DNA of 64,000 nt. It comes from Xanthomarina sp035306605. GTDB taxonomy: Bacteria > Bacteroidota > Bacteroidia > Flavobacteriales > Flavobacteriaceae. Position 1 is the stretch's first letter. Each line of letters starts with the position of its first letter. Location: NCBI GenBank assembly GCA_035306605.1, contig DATGNR010000042.1. One strand, given 5' to 3'. The position numbers and the translations under genes are program-made. The notes beneath the pieces are model-generated. The model saw nothing but the letters and a program-made list of their open reading frames with translations. It was not told the origin of the DNA and searched no databases. Positions 26,243-36,461 of this stretch are shown one piece after another.

Positions 26243-26250
26243 TATTTTTG
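26243..26250 (+). promoter_or_regulatory. Candidate promoter -7 box for nnr
   Basis: TATTTTTG matches TAnnTTTG, 48 bp before the ATG at 26299. Confidence 0.45.
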
Positions 26251-26298
26251 AAAGACCTATATAGTTTTATTCAATGAATGTAACAGCAAAGATTTCTA

Positions 26299-27852
26299 AT
26301 GAAAATATTATCTAAAGAACAAATTTACGAAGGCGATAAATTAACTGCAGAAAGGCAACAAATTTCTTCAGATGAATTAATGGAACGAGCAGGTATCCAA
26401 ATATTTAATTGGTTGCATGTTAGGATGCAAGGGGCTCAAGTTCCTATTCATGTGTTTTGTGGAATTGGAAATAATGGTGGCGATGGACTTGCAGTTGCAA
26501 GGCACTTAATTACTTATGGCTATAATGTACACACCTACGTAATTAATTGTAGTACGAAACGATCTAAAGAGTTTTTAATTAATTACGATAAAATAAAAGA
26601 TGTTACCAAAAAGTGGCCTACACTACTAAGTTGTAAAGAAGATTTTCCTCCAATTGCTACCGACGATATTATTATTGATGCTGTTTTTGGGATAGGATTG
26701 AATAGGGAAGTAGATGATTGGGTGAAACTACTGTTTCAACATTTTAGAGCATCTAAGGCATTTACACTGGCTATCGATATTCCTTCTGGACTAAGTACCG
26801 ATAAAGCTCCAAAAGATGAAAATGACGTTGTGTGGGCAAATTATACATTAAGTTTTCAGACGCCAAAATTGGTTTTCTTTTTACCGGATACGGCGAAATT
26901 TACTATCGAGTGGGAAGTTTTAGATATAGGAATTGATCGAGAGTACTTAATTTCGGCCGAAACCGAAGCCGACTTAATTGGAAAGAATGAGGTTTTGCCA
27001 CTTTATAGACCTAGAGAAAGGTATTCTAATAAAGGTCAATATGGCCACGCTTTAATAGTAGGTGGAAGCTATGGTAAAATAGGAGCAGTAACTTTAGCAA
27101 GTCGTTCAGTTTTAGCTATAGGAGCAGGTTTGGTAACCGCTTATATTCCTAAATGTGGGTATCATGCCATTCAAGCTTCGTTTCCAGAAGCCATGGTAAT
27201 TACTGATTCAGATGAAAATATACTAACAAAAATAGAAGTCGATTTTACGCCTTCGGCAATTGGAATTGGGGTTGGTTTAGGAACAGAAGCTAAAACAATT
27301 AAAGCTTTTGAAGGATTTCTTAAAAACAATAAATTATCATTAGTAATAGATGCTGACGCTATAAATATTTTATCAAAGAAAAAAGAACTTATTAAATTGC
27401 TTCCAGAAGGAACGGTTTTAACACCCCATCCGAAAGAGTTAGAGCGATTAATAGGCACTTGGAAAGACGATTTTGAAAAACTGAAGAAGGTAAAAGCTTT
27501 TTCAAAAAAGCACAATGTAATTGTAGTTATAAAAGGAGCTAACACCATTACTGTTTTTGAGGATAAATTATATGTAAATACAACAGGAAATCCAGGTATG
27601 GCAACAGGAGGAACTGGAGATGTTCTAACAGGAGTTATTACAGGCTTGATTGCCCAAGGTTATAATCCGTTGATTGCCTCAATTTTTGGAGTTTATTTAC
27701 ATGGTAAATCGGCAGACATAGCGGTTGAGCACACGGGTTATCAAAGTTTAATTGCTAGTCATGTAGTTGAATCCTTAGGTGAAGCTTATTTAGATTTATT
27801 TAGACAACCAGAATTAGCTCAAGAGGAGGAGGGAACTCAAGAAGAAAAATAA
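26299..27852 (+). CDS. nnr: Bifunctional NAD(P)H-hydrate epimerase / ADP-dependent NAD(P)H-hydrate dehydratase
   Basis: A 517-residue fusion. The N-terminal YjeF_N epimerase domain (about 1-215) has CGIGNNGGDGLAVARHL and the catalytic Asp region IIDAVFGIGLNR. The C-terminal ribokinase-like dehydratase (about 235-505) has GGSYGKIGAVTLASRSVL, LTPHPKELERL and the ATP-binding GNPGMATGGTGDVLTGVI. Together they repair hydrated NADH and NADPH. A 25-residue acidic tail follows. A strong terminator closes the gene. Confidence 0.96.
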   Translation: MKILSKEQIYEGDKLTAERQQISSDELMERAGIQIFNWLHVRMQGAQVPIHVFCGIGNNGGDGLAVARHLITYGYNVHTYVINCSTKRSKEFLINYDKIKDVTKKWPTLLSCKEDFPPIATDDIIIDAVFGIGLNREVDDWVKLLFQHFRASKAFTLAIDIPSGLSTDKAPKDENDVVWANYTLSFQTPKLVFFLPDTAKFTIEWEVLDIGIDREYLISAETEADLIGKNEVLPLYRPRERYSNKGQYGHALIVGGSYGKIGAVTLASRSVLAIGAGLVTAYIPKCGYHAIQASFPEAMVITDSDENILTKIEVDFTPSAIGIGVGLGTEAKTIKAFEGFLKNNKLSLVIDADAINILSKKKELIKLLPEGTVLTPHPKELERLIGTWKDDFEKLKKVKAFSKKHNVIVVIKGANTITVFEDKLYVNTTGNPGMATGGTGDVLTGVITGLIAQGYNPLIASIFGVYLHGKSADIAVEHTGYQSLIASHVVESLGEAYLDLFRQPELAQEEEGTQEEK

Positions 27853-27853
27853 A

Positions 27854-27887
27854 AAAAGCCACTCATAAAGAGTGGCTTTTTAGTTTT
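27854..27887. terminator. Bidirectional terminator between nnr and the TlpA gene
   Basis: An 11-bp stem (AAAAGCCACTC/GAGTGGCTTTT), 5-base loop and A/T runs at both sides. It starts at the nnr stop codon and serves the convergent gene as well. Confidence 0.92.
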
Positions 27888-27901
27888 TTAATAAATTGAT
27901 T

Positions 27902-28936
27902 TTAGATGTCTAAAGTGTTAAATAACTCTTTAAGTTTTTCACTTGAAGGTCTAGGTGCATCTGGAGTTACAATGTTTCCATTTGGATCAATTAAAATAAA
28001 TCTTGGAATTCCATTAATTTTATAATCTCTAATAAACGGTGTTTTCCAACCTTCTGGAGCAAATAATTGAATGCCGCTTAATTCCTTATCTGCAATCATA
28101 GCTTTCCAGCTTTCACGTGCTTTATCCCATGAACCTCCGTGAGATCTGTCGTCGTCAATAGATAGACTTACAAAGTTTATGTTTTTTCCGTGATATTCTT
28201 TTTCTAATGCTTTTAAAGATGGAATTTCAGCCTTACAAGGTCCACACCAAGTAGCCCAAACATCAATATAAGTATATTTACCTTTTAAATCGGCTAAAGA
28301 AGTTGTTGTTCCGTCAATATTCTCATAATTTTCAAATGTTGGAGATGGAGCACCTACAGGAAATTCTTTCTTTAAATTAATTGCATCAGTTATATATCCT
28401 TTATAAGCCTTCAGCATGCGGTCTAAATTTTTATTAGCATTTGAAACTAATGACGTGTCAATGTCTGTTTTAGAGTTATAGAATTCATTAAGTTTAGATT
28501 TAATGTCTTCCATGGTTTTATCAAGCTCATCTAATTCGGTTAATGTGCTTAATTCATCCAAATTTAAAAGCTCTTCTTCCTTTAACGATTTTTGAGCTAA
28601 AAAGTTACTGTGTTCTGAACCAATACCTGTATAAGAAATAGTTTCATCAAACTCTTTAGTATCTAAAGTTAAATTGATATCAAATCCATTTTTTAAGAAT
28701 AAATTGGTGCTTTCGTTACCATCAAAAAAGTTATATACACCAGTTTCAACTTTAAGAGTATCGCTAAAACTACCATCTTCATTCACTTTAATGGTTTTTG
28801 AGTAATCTTTAGATCTTACAACCACAGAATCGCTACTTTTGTTAGAAATCTTTCCAGAAAACGTCACATAATCTTTAGGTTCTTCCTTACATGAGATAAT
28901 TGCAAGGGCACTAAATAAGAATAATATTTTTTTCAT
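27902..28936 (-). CDS. TlpA-type thioredoxin-fold lipoprotein
   Basis: A 344-residue lipoprotein. The signal peptide ends in the lipobox IISC (Cys16). An N-terminal all-beta segment (residues 20-110, DUF4369-like by outline) is followed by a helical linker and then a thioredoxin fold (residues about 195-340) with the redox motif WATWCGPCKAE. Such proteins reduce or monitor cysteines or heme-associated disulfides in the periplasm, anchored in a membrane. The conserved cis-Pro loop is GIPRFILID. It is monocistronic, divergent from hutH. Confidence 0.92.
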   Translation of the reverse strand: MKKILFLFSALAIISCKEEPKDYVTFSGKISNKSSDSVVVRSKDYSKTIKVNEDGSFSDTLKVETGVYNFFDGNESTNLFLKNGFDINLTLDTKEFDETISYTGIGSEHSNFLAQKSLKEEELLNLDELSTLTELDELDKTMEDIKSKLNEFYNSKTDIDTSLVSNANKNLDRMLKAYKGYITDAINLKKEFPVGAPSPTFENYENIDGTTTSLADLKGKYTYIDVWATWCGPCKAEIPSLKALEKEYHGKNINFVSLSIDDDRSHGGSWDKARESWKAMIADKELSGIQLFAPEGWKTPFIRDYKINGIPRFILIDPNGNIVTPDAPRPSSEKLKELFNTLDI

Positions 28937-29061
28937 TGTTAATTATTTATTTTCATCAAAAATAATAGATTAATTATATTTTTCCTCATTACAGTTAATT
29001 ATTAATAAATGTTTGCATAAAACATTTGTATTGTTGATTTTTGAAATCAATTTAAAATACT

Positions 29062-30570
29062 ATGGACAACATTCACTATATATCTACCGAAACCCTCGAT
29101 TTAAAGACACTTTACAGTGTTGTTTCTGAAAACAAACAATTAAAACTTTCTGATGAAGCTAAAGAGAAAATCACTAACTGTAGAACTTATTTAAATGAAA
29201 AATTAAAGAATCAAGATGATCCAATTTATGGAATAAATACAGGTTTTGGTTCCTTATATGATGTTAAGATTAGTAAAGATAATTTAACGAAACTTCAGGA
29301 AAACTTAATGATGTCTCACGCTTGTGGAACGGGTGAGGAGGTCCCGGAAGCTATAGTTAAGTTAATGCTCTTGCTAAAAGTACAGTCTTTAAGCTATGGA
29401 CATAGTGGCGTGCAGTTAAAAACTGTAGAGCGCCTTGTAGACTTTTATAATAATGATATCTACCCAAAAATATATACCCAAGGTTCCTTAGGAGCTTCTG
29501 GCGATTTAGCACCTTTGGCTCATTTGACCCTGCCTTTAATAGGAAAGGGAGAAGTTGTTTATAAAAATAAAAATTACTCTGGAGAAGCCATTTTAAAAGA
29601 GTTTGGTTGGGAACCTATAACATTACAATCTAAAGAAGGTTTAGCCCTTTTAAACGGTACGCAATTTATGAGTGCTTATGGTATCCATTTGTTATTTGAG
29701 TCTTATAAACTATCTTACTTTGCCGATTTAATAGGAAGTATTTCCTTAGATGCTTTTGATGGAAGATTAGAACCGTTTAATGAGTTGGTTCATTTAGTTA
29801 GACCACATAACGGACAATTGAAAACAGCAGAACGTGTTCGCGAATTCTTACAAGGCAGTGAATTGATAAAGCAGAAAAAAGTACATGTACAGGATCCGTA
29901 TTCGTTTAGATGCATGCCTCAAGTACATGGTGCAACTAAGGATACCTTAGCTTTTGTTGAGAAGACCTTTATTACTGAAATTAATTCGGTAACGGATAAT
30001 CCTAATATTTTCTCAAAAGAGGATGAAATTATTTCTGGAGGGAATTTCCATGGACAACCATTAGCACTTGCGTTAGATTACCTTAAAATAGCTATGGCGG
30101 AATTGGGAAATATTTCTGAAAGACGCGTTTTTCAATTAATTTCAGGTTTGAGAGGCCTACCAGCATTCTTGGTAGATAGTCCTGGTTTAAATTCAGGATT
30201 TATGATTCCTCAATATACAGCTGCAAGTATTGTTAGTGCTAACAAGCAACTAGCTACACCAGCAAGTATAGATAGTATTGTATCAAGTAATGGACAGGAA
30301 GATCATGTAAGTATGGGGGCTAATGCAGCTGCTCAAGCTTATAGATTGATAACTAACGTGAAAAGTGTTTTAGCTATTGAATTATTTAACGCATCTCAAG
30401 CGTTAAGTTTAAGATCAAATTTAAAGTCGTCGGAATTTATTGAAAACTTTTTAAGTTTCTATAGATCTGAAGTGGATTTTGTTTCTGTTGATAGAGAATT
30501 ATATAAGGATATAGAAAAATCTATTAGTTTCTTAGATACATTAAGTATAGATAGCAACGAGCTATTTTAA
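29062..30570 (+). CDS. hutH: Histidine ammonia-lyase
   Basis: A 502-residue member of the aromatic ammonia-lyase family. The Ala-Ser-Gly triad that cyclises into the MIO cofactor is in GSLGASGDLAPLAHL (near residue 150). The substrate-selectivity region is MSHACGTGE, with the His expected in histidine-specific enzymes rather than the residues of tyrosine or phenylalanine lyases. Other signatures: YGINTGFGSL, LLNGTQFMSA, QDPYSFRCMPQVHG and GGNFHGQPLALALD. It forms urocanate from histidine. The other hut genes (hutU, hutI, hutG) are not in the window. Confidence 0.92.
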   Translation: MDNIHYISTETLDLKTLYSVVSENKQLKLSDEAKEKITNCRTYLNEKLKNQDDPIYGINTGFGSLYDVKISKDNLTKLQENLMMSHACGTGEEVPEAIVKLMLLLKVQSLSYGHSGVQLKTVERLVDFYNNDIYPKIYTQGSLGASGDLAPLAHLTLPLIGKGEVVYKNKNYSGEAILKEFGWEPITLQSKEGLALLNGTQFMSAYGIHLLFESYKLSYFADLIGSISLDAFDGRLEPFNELVHLVRPHNGQLKTAERVREFLQGSELIKQKKVHVQDPYSFRCMPQVHGATKDTLAFVEKTFITEINSVTDNPNIFSKEDEIISGGNFHGQPLALALDYLKIAMAELGNISERRVFQLISGLRGLPAFLVDSPGLNSGFMIPQYTAASIVSANKQLATPASIDSIVSSNGQEDHVSMGANAAAQAYRLITNVKSVLAIELFNASQALSLRSNLKSSEFIENFLSFYRSEVDFVSVDRELYKDIEKSISFLDTLSIDSNELF

Positions 30571-30579
30571 GGAGAGTAG

Positions 30580-30951
30580 CTATTGTATTGAACAAAGTTC
30601 TTTAGCCCAGTCAACCGCATTATCTAAAGAATCGAAGGTTCTGAAAGGTTTTTTGTAAAACATTTGTTCTATGTCGGTGTTGTCTAGTCGGGATTCATTT
30701 CCATTTACAACAGCAATACCCAATACATTTGAGATTTGTGCTGTTTTAATATAGACTTTGGGATCTACAGAATAAGAGTTTATTCTATAGGTTATATACA
30801 CCAAGTTTGTATTCTTGTAATAAGTTTCTACAAGGTCTTCAAGAACAGAGTTTAATTGTGGTGTAACCGTAATGCCCTCATTCATGACTACCACCATATA
30901 ACAAGAGTGTATAGTAATTTCTCCGAATGAAAAAGACAAATTTTTAGACAT
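30580..30951 (-). CDS. STAS/SpoIIAA-like small protein, function unknown
   Basis: A 123-residue soluble protein. The pattern of short strands, then DPKVYIKTAQISNVLGIAVV and the C-terminal PFRTFDSLDNAVDWAKEL, matches a STAS-like sandwich by outline. Proteins of this appearance are common in Flavobacteriaceae and lack a known partner. There is no membrane segment and no enzyme motif. Its stop lies 9 bp from the hutH stop (convergent) and no terminator separates them. It may be an anti-sigma-factor antagonist type module, but that is inference. Confidence 0.65.
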   Translation of the reverse strand: MSKNLSFSFGEITIHSCYMVVVMNEGITVTPQLNSVLEDLVETYYKNTNLVYITYRINSYSVDPKVYIKTAQISNVLGIAVVNGNESRLDNTDIEQMFYKKPFRTFDSLDNAVDWAKELCSIQ

Positions 30952-31015
30952 AATGTTTTGTAATATTTTACTTGTTAAGTGTAGTAAATCTAATAAATAA
31001 ATCCAATTAAAATTA

Positions 31016-31052
31016 AAAACGCCATTAATATTTATTAATGACGTTTTTTTTA
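31016..31052 (-). terminator. clpC terminator
   Basis: A hairpin with AAAACG-CATTAATA pairing with TATTAATG-CGTTTT (one mismatch), located directly after the clpC stop on the minus strand. It lies 65 bp upstream of the STAS-like gene start. Confidence 0.8.
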
Positions 31053-31075
31053 TATAATTAAATTAAAAATTTCGA

Positions 31076-33625
31076 TTAAGATTCAGTTGCGTTTTTAGCC
31101 TTCTCAATTTTCACTGTTAGCTCTTGAGATTTTTTATCTAAATCCATAATAATAGTATCGCCTTCTTGAATGTTAGAGTTTATAATTTCTTCAGCTAGTT
31201 TATCTTCAACGTATTTTTGGATAGCTCTCTTTAAAGGTCTAGCTCCATATTGCTTATCAAATCCTTTGTCGGCAATATAATCTTTTGCACTTTTACTTAA
31301 TTTTAAAGTATAGTCAAGAGATTTAATACGATCAATTAGCTTCTCTAATTCAATATCGATTATTTTATGGATGTCTTCTTTCTCTAAAGCATTGAAAACA
31401 ATAACATCGTCTATTCTGTTTAAAAATTCTGGAGCAAACGCTTTTTTAAGTGCGTTTTCAATAACACTTCTTGCGTTGGCATCTTCTTGTGCTTTTTGCG
31501 AAGCAGTTCCAAATCCAACACCTGTACCAAAATCTTTTAATTTTCTAGAACCAATATTGGAAGTCATGATAATAATGGTGTTTCTAAAATCAATTTTTCT
31601 TCCTAAGCTATCGGTTAAGTATCCATCATCTAAAACTTGTAAAAGCATATTGAATACATCTGGATGTGCTTTTTCAATTTCATCTAATAATACAACAGCA
31701 TAAGGCTTACGTCTTATTTTTTCGGTTAATTGACCTCCTTCTTCGTAACCAACGTATCCCGGAGGAGCTCCAACTAATCTAGAAATAGCAAATTTTTCCA
31801 TGTATTCACTCATGTCAATTCTTACAAGAGAATCTTCGCTGTCGAACAACTGTTTTGATAGAACTTTAGCTAATTGAGTTTTACCAACTCCAGTTTGCCC
31901 AAGGAAAATAAACGACCCAATTGGTTTGTTAGGATCTTTAAGTCCAGCTCTATTTCTTTGGATTGCTTTTACAACTTTAGCTACGGCTTCATCTTGACCA
32001 ATTACTTTTCCTTTTATCAATTCAGGTAACTGTGCCAATTTAGAGCTTTCAGCTTGAGCAATTCTGTTAACAGGAATTCCAGTCATCATAGACACGACAT
32101 CGGCTACACTTTCCTCGGTAACAATTTCTCGGTGTAGTTTGGTTTCCTCGTCCCATTTTTCTTGAGCTATTGCCAAATCTTTTTCTAGACGCTTTTCGTC
32201 GTCTCTAAGTTTTGCAGCTTCTTCGTATTTCTGTTTTTTAACAACCGAAGTTTTAGATTCTTTAACGGCTTCAAGTTGTTTTTCAAGTTCTAAAATTTGT
32301 TTAGGAACATTTATATTTTTGATATGAACACGAGAACCGGCTTCGTCTAAAGCATCAATAGCTTTGTCTGGTAAAAAGCGCTCCGTCATGTATCTATTAG
32401 TTAGTTTTACACATGCTTCAATAGCTTCAGGAGTGTATTCCACATTATGGTGAGTCTCGTATTTGTCTTTAATATTGTTCAGAATTTCTATTGTTTCTTC
32501 AACTGTTGTTGGTTCAACAATAACTTTTTGGAAACGACGCTCTAATGCACCATCTTTTTCAATATATTGACGGTATTCGTCTAAAGTTGTAGCACCAACA
32601 CATTGAATTTCTCCACGTGCTAAAGCTGGTTTAAACATGTTTGATGCGTCTAAACTTCCCGTGGCTCCTCCAGCACCTACAATGGTGTGTATTTCGTCAA
32701 TAAATAGAATAATATCGTCGTTTTTTTCCAGCTCGTTCATAACGGCTTTCATTCGTTCTTCAAACTGACCTCTATATTTAGTACCAGCAACCAAGCTAGC
32801 TAAATCTAGAGTAACAACACGTTTGTTAAATAGTATTCTAGATACTTTACGTTTTACTATTCTAATAGCCAATCCTTCGGCAATAGCCGATTTACCAACT
32901 CCAGGTTCACCAATTAAAAGTGGGTTGTTTTTCTTTCTTCTACTTAAAATTTGAGATACACGCTCTATTTCTTTTTCACGCCCAACTACAGGGTCCAATT
33001 TGCCTTCTTCTGCCATAGCAGTTAAATCGCGTCCAAAATTATCTAAAACAGGGGTTTTCGATTTTTTATTGGCTTTAGAGGAAGGTGTGTTAAATAAATT
33101 ATCTTTAGAGGTATCATCGTCCATTCCGCCGTCATCATCTTGAAATGATTCAGCTTTAGGTTCTATATAATCTTCTTCGTTAGTTATCATAAACTTAAAT
33201 TGTTCTTTTGCGTTATCATAATCTACTTTCAGCTTATTTAAAAGCTTCGTGGTAGGATCGTTTTCATTTCTTAAAATGCATAGCAGTAAATGCGCTGTAT
33301 TTATAGAAGTGCTCTGAAATAATTTTGCTTCTAAAAATGTTGTTTTTAAAGCTCGTTCTGCTTGTCTAGTTAGGTGTAGGTTCTTTTTCTCGTTAGAAAC
33401 TACCGTTATATTAGGGTTTGCAGGACTTAGTATTTCAACTTTACGTCTTAAATGATTTAAATCAATATCCAAAGCATTTAAAATGTTAATGGCTTTGCCA
33501 TTTCCGTCTCGTAGTAAACCCAGCATCAAATGTTCGGTGCCAATAAAGTCGTGTCCTAATCGTAGGGCTTCCTCTTTGCTATAAGCAATCACATCTTTTA
33601 CTCTTGGGGAAAAATTATCATCCAT
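31076..33625 (-). CDS. clpC: ATP-dependent Clp protease ATPase subunit ClpC
   Basis: An 849-residue Hsp100 unfoldase. The N domain (1-145) has two Clp_N repeats (SKEEALRLGHDFIGTEHLMLG). D1 has Walker A GEPGVGKSAIAEG and Walker B LFIDEIHTIVG. A UVR-like middle region follows (KKQKYEEAAKLRDDEKRLEKD, near residues 455-480). D2 has GQTGVGKTQLAKV and LLDEIEKAHPD. The loop GTGVGFG after TSNIGSRK is the ClpP-binding element. It unfolds substrates for ClpP in the cytoplasm. No mecA- or ctsR-like gene adjoins it. Confidence 0.97.
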   Translation of the reverse strand: MDDNFSPRVKDVIAYSKEEALRLGHDFIGTEHLMLGLLRDGNGKAINILNALDIDLNHLRRKVEILSPANPNITVVSNEKKNLHLTRQAERALKTTFLEAKLFQSTSINTAHLLLCILRNENDPTTKLLNKLKVDYDNAKEQFKFMITNEEDYIEPKAESFQDDDGGMDDDTSKDNLFNTPSSKANKKSKTPVLDNFGRDLTAMAEEGKLDPVVGREKEIERVSQILSRRKKNNPLLIGEPGVGKSAIAEGLAIRIVKRKVSRILFNKRVVTLDLASLVAGTKYRGQFEERMKAVMNELEKNDDIILFIDEIHTIVGAGGATGSLDASNMFKPALARGEIQCVGATTLDEYRQYIEKDGALERRFQKVIVEPTTVEETIEILNNIKDKYETHHNVEYTPEAIEACVKLTNRYMTERFLPDKAIDALDEAGSRVHIKNINVPKQILELEKQLEAVKESKTSVVKKQKYEEAAKLRDDEKRLEKDLAIAQEKWDEETKLHREIVTEESVADVVSMMTGIPVNRIAQAESSKLAQLPELIKGKVIGQDEAVAKVVKAIQRNRAGLKDPNKPIGSFIFLGQTGVGKTQLAKVLSKQLFDSEDSLVRIDMSEYMEKFAISRLVGAPPGYVGYEEGGQLTEKIRRKPYAVVLLDEIEKAHPDVFNMLLQVLDDGYLTDSLGRKIDFRNTIIIMTSNIGSRKLKDFGTGVGFGTASQKAQEDANARSVIENALKKAFAPEFLNRIDDVIVFNALEKEDIHKIIDIELEKLIDRIKSLDYTLKLSKSAKDYIADKGFDKQYGARPLKRAIQKYVEDKLAEEIINSNIQEGDTIIMDLDKKSQELTVKIEKAKNATES

Positions 33626-33766
33626 ATTTTAATCCTTTCTTCATTAAAAATACTAAATTCTACTAATTAAAAACAAAAACTATACCTTTAATTATAGCTT
33701 TTGTGCTAATAGACAAAAAAAACCTTACAAAATCAAAATATTTAACAGCTTACTTATTAAATAAAT

Positions 33767-33774
33767 TATCTTTG
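33767..33774 (+). promoter_or_regulatory. Candidate promoter -7 box for gyrA
   Basis: TATCTTTG matches TAnnTTTG, 110 bp before the gyrA ATG, in the 259-bp divergent space with clpC. Confidence 0.45.
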
Positions 33775-33884
33775 TATTGTTAATAAAAAACTTCAAAAAA
33801 AAGCGCAATAAAGTCTTACTATAACTGATGAATTGGTTATATTAGCACGATTTGAAATATTTGAAAAACTAATTTAATTTATAT

Positions 33885-36434
33885 ATGACAGAAGGAGAAA
33901 AACTCATTCCAATTAATATTGAAGATGAGATGAAATCGGCTTACATTGATTATTCAATGTCAGTCATTGTGTCACGTGCATTACCAGATGTAAGAGATGG
34001 ATTGAAACCTGTTCACCGTCGTGTGCTTTTCGGCATGCATGAACTAGGAATTAAGGCGACTGGAGCGCATAAAAAATCTGCGAGAATTGTTGGGGAAGTT
34101 TTAGGTAAATATCACCCACATGGAGATACCTCGGTTTATGACGCTATGGTTCGTATGGCTCAAGAGTGGAGTTTACGTTACATGATGATTGATGGACAAG
34201 GTAACTTTGGATCTGTGGATGGAGATAGTCCGGCAGCTATGCGTTATACGGAAGCGCGTATGAGAAAAATAGCTGAAGACATGTTGGCAGATATTGATAA
34301 GGAAACTGTGGATCATAAGTTGAATTTCGATGATACTTTACACGAACCTACAGTGTTGCCAACAAGAATTCCAGGACTTTTAGTTAATGGAGCCTCAGGT
34401 ATTGCAGTTGGTATGGCTACTAATATGCCTCCTCATAATTTAAGCGAGGTTGTAGATGGTACTATTGCTTTTATTGATAATCCAGATATTGAAATTGATG
34501 AATTAATTACACACATTAAAGCTCCAGATTTCCCTACAGGAGGAACTATTTATGGCTACGATGGTGTAAAAGAAGCGTTTCATACAGGTCGTGGACGTGT
34601 TGTGATGCGTGGAAAAGCAATAATTGAAGAAGTTCAAGGACGTGAATGCATTATTGTAACTGAAATTCCATATTTAGTTAACAAGGCAGACATGATTAAA
34701 AAAACTGCCGATTTAGTTAATGAAAAGAAAATGGATGGTATTGCAACCATTCGTGATGAATCGGATAGAAATGGAATGCGTATCGTTTATGTTTTAAAAC
34801 GTGATGCTATTCCTAACATTGTTTTAAACAGATTATTTAAATATACAGCTTTACAGTCTTCTTTTAGTGTAAATAATATTGCATTAGTTAATGGAAGACC
34901 TCAGTTACTTAACTTAAAAGAGCTAATACATTACTTCGTAGAGCACAGACATGAAGTAGTTGTTAGAAGAACTACTTTTGAATTGCGTAAAGCAGAAGAA
35001 AGAGCTCATATTTTAGAAGGATTAATTATTGCTTCAGATAATATAGATGAGGTAATTAAAATTATTCGTGGATCCTCAAATGCAGATGAAGCTCGTGAGA
35101 AATTAATTGAGCGCTTTAAACTTTCAGAAATTCAAGCTAAAGCTATTGTAGAAATGCGTCTACGTCAGCTTACTGGATTAGAACAAGATAAATTACGTTC
35201 TGAATACGATGACTTGATGATTACCATTGAAGACTTAAAAGACATTCTTAATAAAAAAGAACGTCGTATGGAGATTATCAAAACAGAGCTTACAGAAGTA
35301 AAAAGTAAGTATGGTGACGAACGTCGCTCTGTAATAGAATATGCTGGTGGAGATTTAAGTATTGAAGATATGATTCCAGATGAAAAAGTAGTTATCACTA
35401 TTTCGCACGCTGGATATATTAAACGTACCTCTCTTAATGAATATAAAACTCAGAATAGAGGAGGCGTTGGACAAAAAGGATCAACAACTAGAAATGAGGA
35501 CTTCTTAGAGTATTTATTTGTTGGTACAAACCACCAATACATGTTGTTCTTCACCCAAAAAGGAAAATGTTTCTGGATGCGTGTTTATGAAATACCTGAA
35601 GGAAGTAAAACTTCAAAAGGGCGTGCTATCCAAAACTTAATCAATATAGAACAAGACGATTCTGTAAAAGCTTTTATAGCAACTCAAGATTTAAAAGACG
35701 AAGAATACATCAATAGTCACTACGTGATTATGGCAACCAAAAAAGGTCAGGTTAAGAAAACTTCTTTAGAGCAGTATTCAAGACCAAGAGCTAACGGAAT
35801 TAATGCCATTACCATTAAAGAGGACGATGAATTATTAGAAGCTAAGTTAACTACAGGTGAAAGCCAAGTAATGTTAGCTTTAAAATCTGGTAAAGCCATC
35901 CGATTTGAAGAAGCTAAAACACGTCCGATGGGTAGAAATGCTTCTGGGGTTAGAGGTATTCGTTTAGCCGATGAGAAAACAGACGAAGTTGTTGGAATGA
36001 TTGCTGTAGATGATATGAATAGTGATATTCTTGTAGTTTCAGAAAACGGATATGGAAAACGTTCAAGTTTAGAAGATTACAGAATTACTAATCGTGGAGG
36101 AAAAGGAGTTAAAACCATTTCTATAACAGAGAAAACCGGAAATTTAGTAGCTATTAAAAACGTTACCGATAACGATGATTTAATGATTATCAATAAATCC
36201 GGAATTGCTATTAGAATGGCTGTTGAAGACTTAAGAGTAATGGGTAGAGCAACACAAGGTGTGAAACTTATTAACTTAAAAGGAAACGATTCAATTGCTG
36301 CAGTAGCTAAAGTTATGCACGATGAAGATGATGTTGAGTTAGATGAAAATGGAGATGTTGTTATTCCAGAATCTACGGAAGTATCAAACCAAATTGAAGA
36401 TGGCACAACTCTTGATAATTCAGAAGAAGAATAA
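33885..36434 (+). CDS. gyrA: DNA gyrase subunit A
   Basis: An 849-residue type II topoisomerase subunit. The breakage-reunion domain has the quinolone-resistance region HPHGDTSVYDAMVRM and the catalytic tyrosine in AAMRYTEARM. Thr occupies the place of E. coli Ser83 and Asp that of Asp87. The C-terminal domain (about 510-820) has six beta-pinwheel blades; QNRGGVGQKGS (near residue 526) is the GyrA-box that distinguishes gyrase from topoisomerase IV. The tail (about 820-849) is acidic. It works with GyrB to introduce negative supercoils. Confidence 0.97.
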   Translation: MTEGEKLIPINIEDEMKSAYIDYSMSVIVSRALPDVRDGLKPVHRRVLFGMHELGIKATGAHKKSARIVGEVLGKYHPHGDTSVYDAMVRMAQEWSLRYMMIDGQGNFGSVDGDSPAAMRYTEARMRKIAEDMLADIDKETVDHKLNFDDTLHEPTVLPTRIPGLLVNGASGIAVGMATNMPPHNLSEVVDGTIAFIDNPDIEIDELITHIKAPDFPTGGTIYGYDGVKEAFHTGRGRVVMRGKAIIEEVQGRECIIVTEIPYLVNKADMIKKTADLVNEKKMDGIATIRDESDRNGMRIVYVLKRDAIPNIVLNRLFKYTALQSSFSVNNIALVNGRPQLLNLKELIHYFVEHRHEVVVRRTTFELRKAEERAHILEGLIIASDNIDEVIKIIRGSSNADEAREKLIERFKLSEIQAKAIVEMRLRQLTGLEQDKLRSEYDDLMITIEDLKDILNKKERRMEIIKTELTEVKSKYGDERRSVIEYAGGDLSIEDMIPDEKVVITISHAGYIKRTSLNEYKTQNRGGVGQKGSTTRNEDFLEYLFVGTNHQYMLFFTQKGKCFWMRVYEIPEGSKTSKGRAIQNLINIEQDDSVKAFIATQDLKDEEYINSHYVIMATKKGQVKKTSLEQYSRPRANGINAITIKEDDELLEAKLTTGESQVMLALKSGKAIRFEEAKTRPMGRNASGVRGIRLADEKTDEVVGMIAVDDMNSDILVVSENGYGKRSSLEDYRITNRGGKGVKTISITEKTGNLVAIKNVTDNDDLMIINKSGIAIRMAVEDLRVMGRATQGVKLINLKGNDSIAAVAKVMHDEDDVELDENGDVVIPESTEVSNQIEDGTTLDNSEEE

Positions 36435-36461
36435 AAAATAAAACAACAATATTAAAAAATT

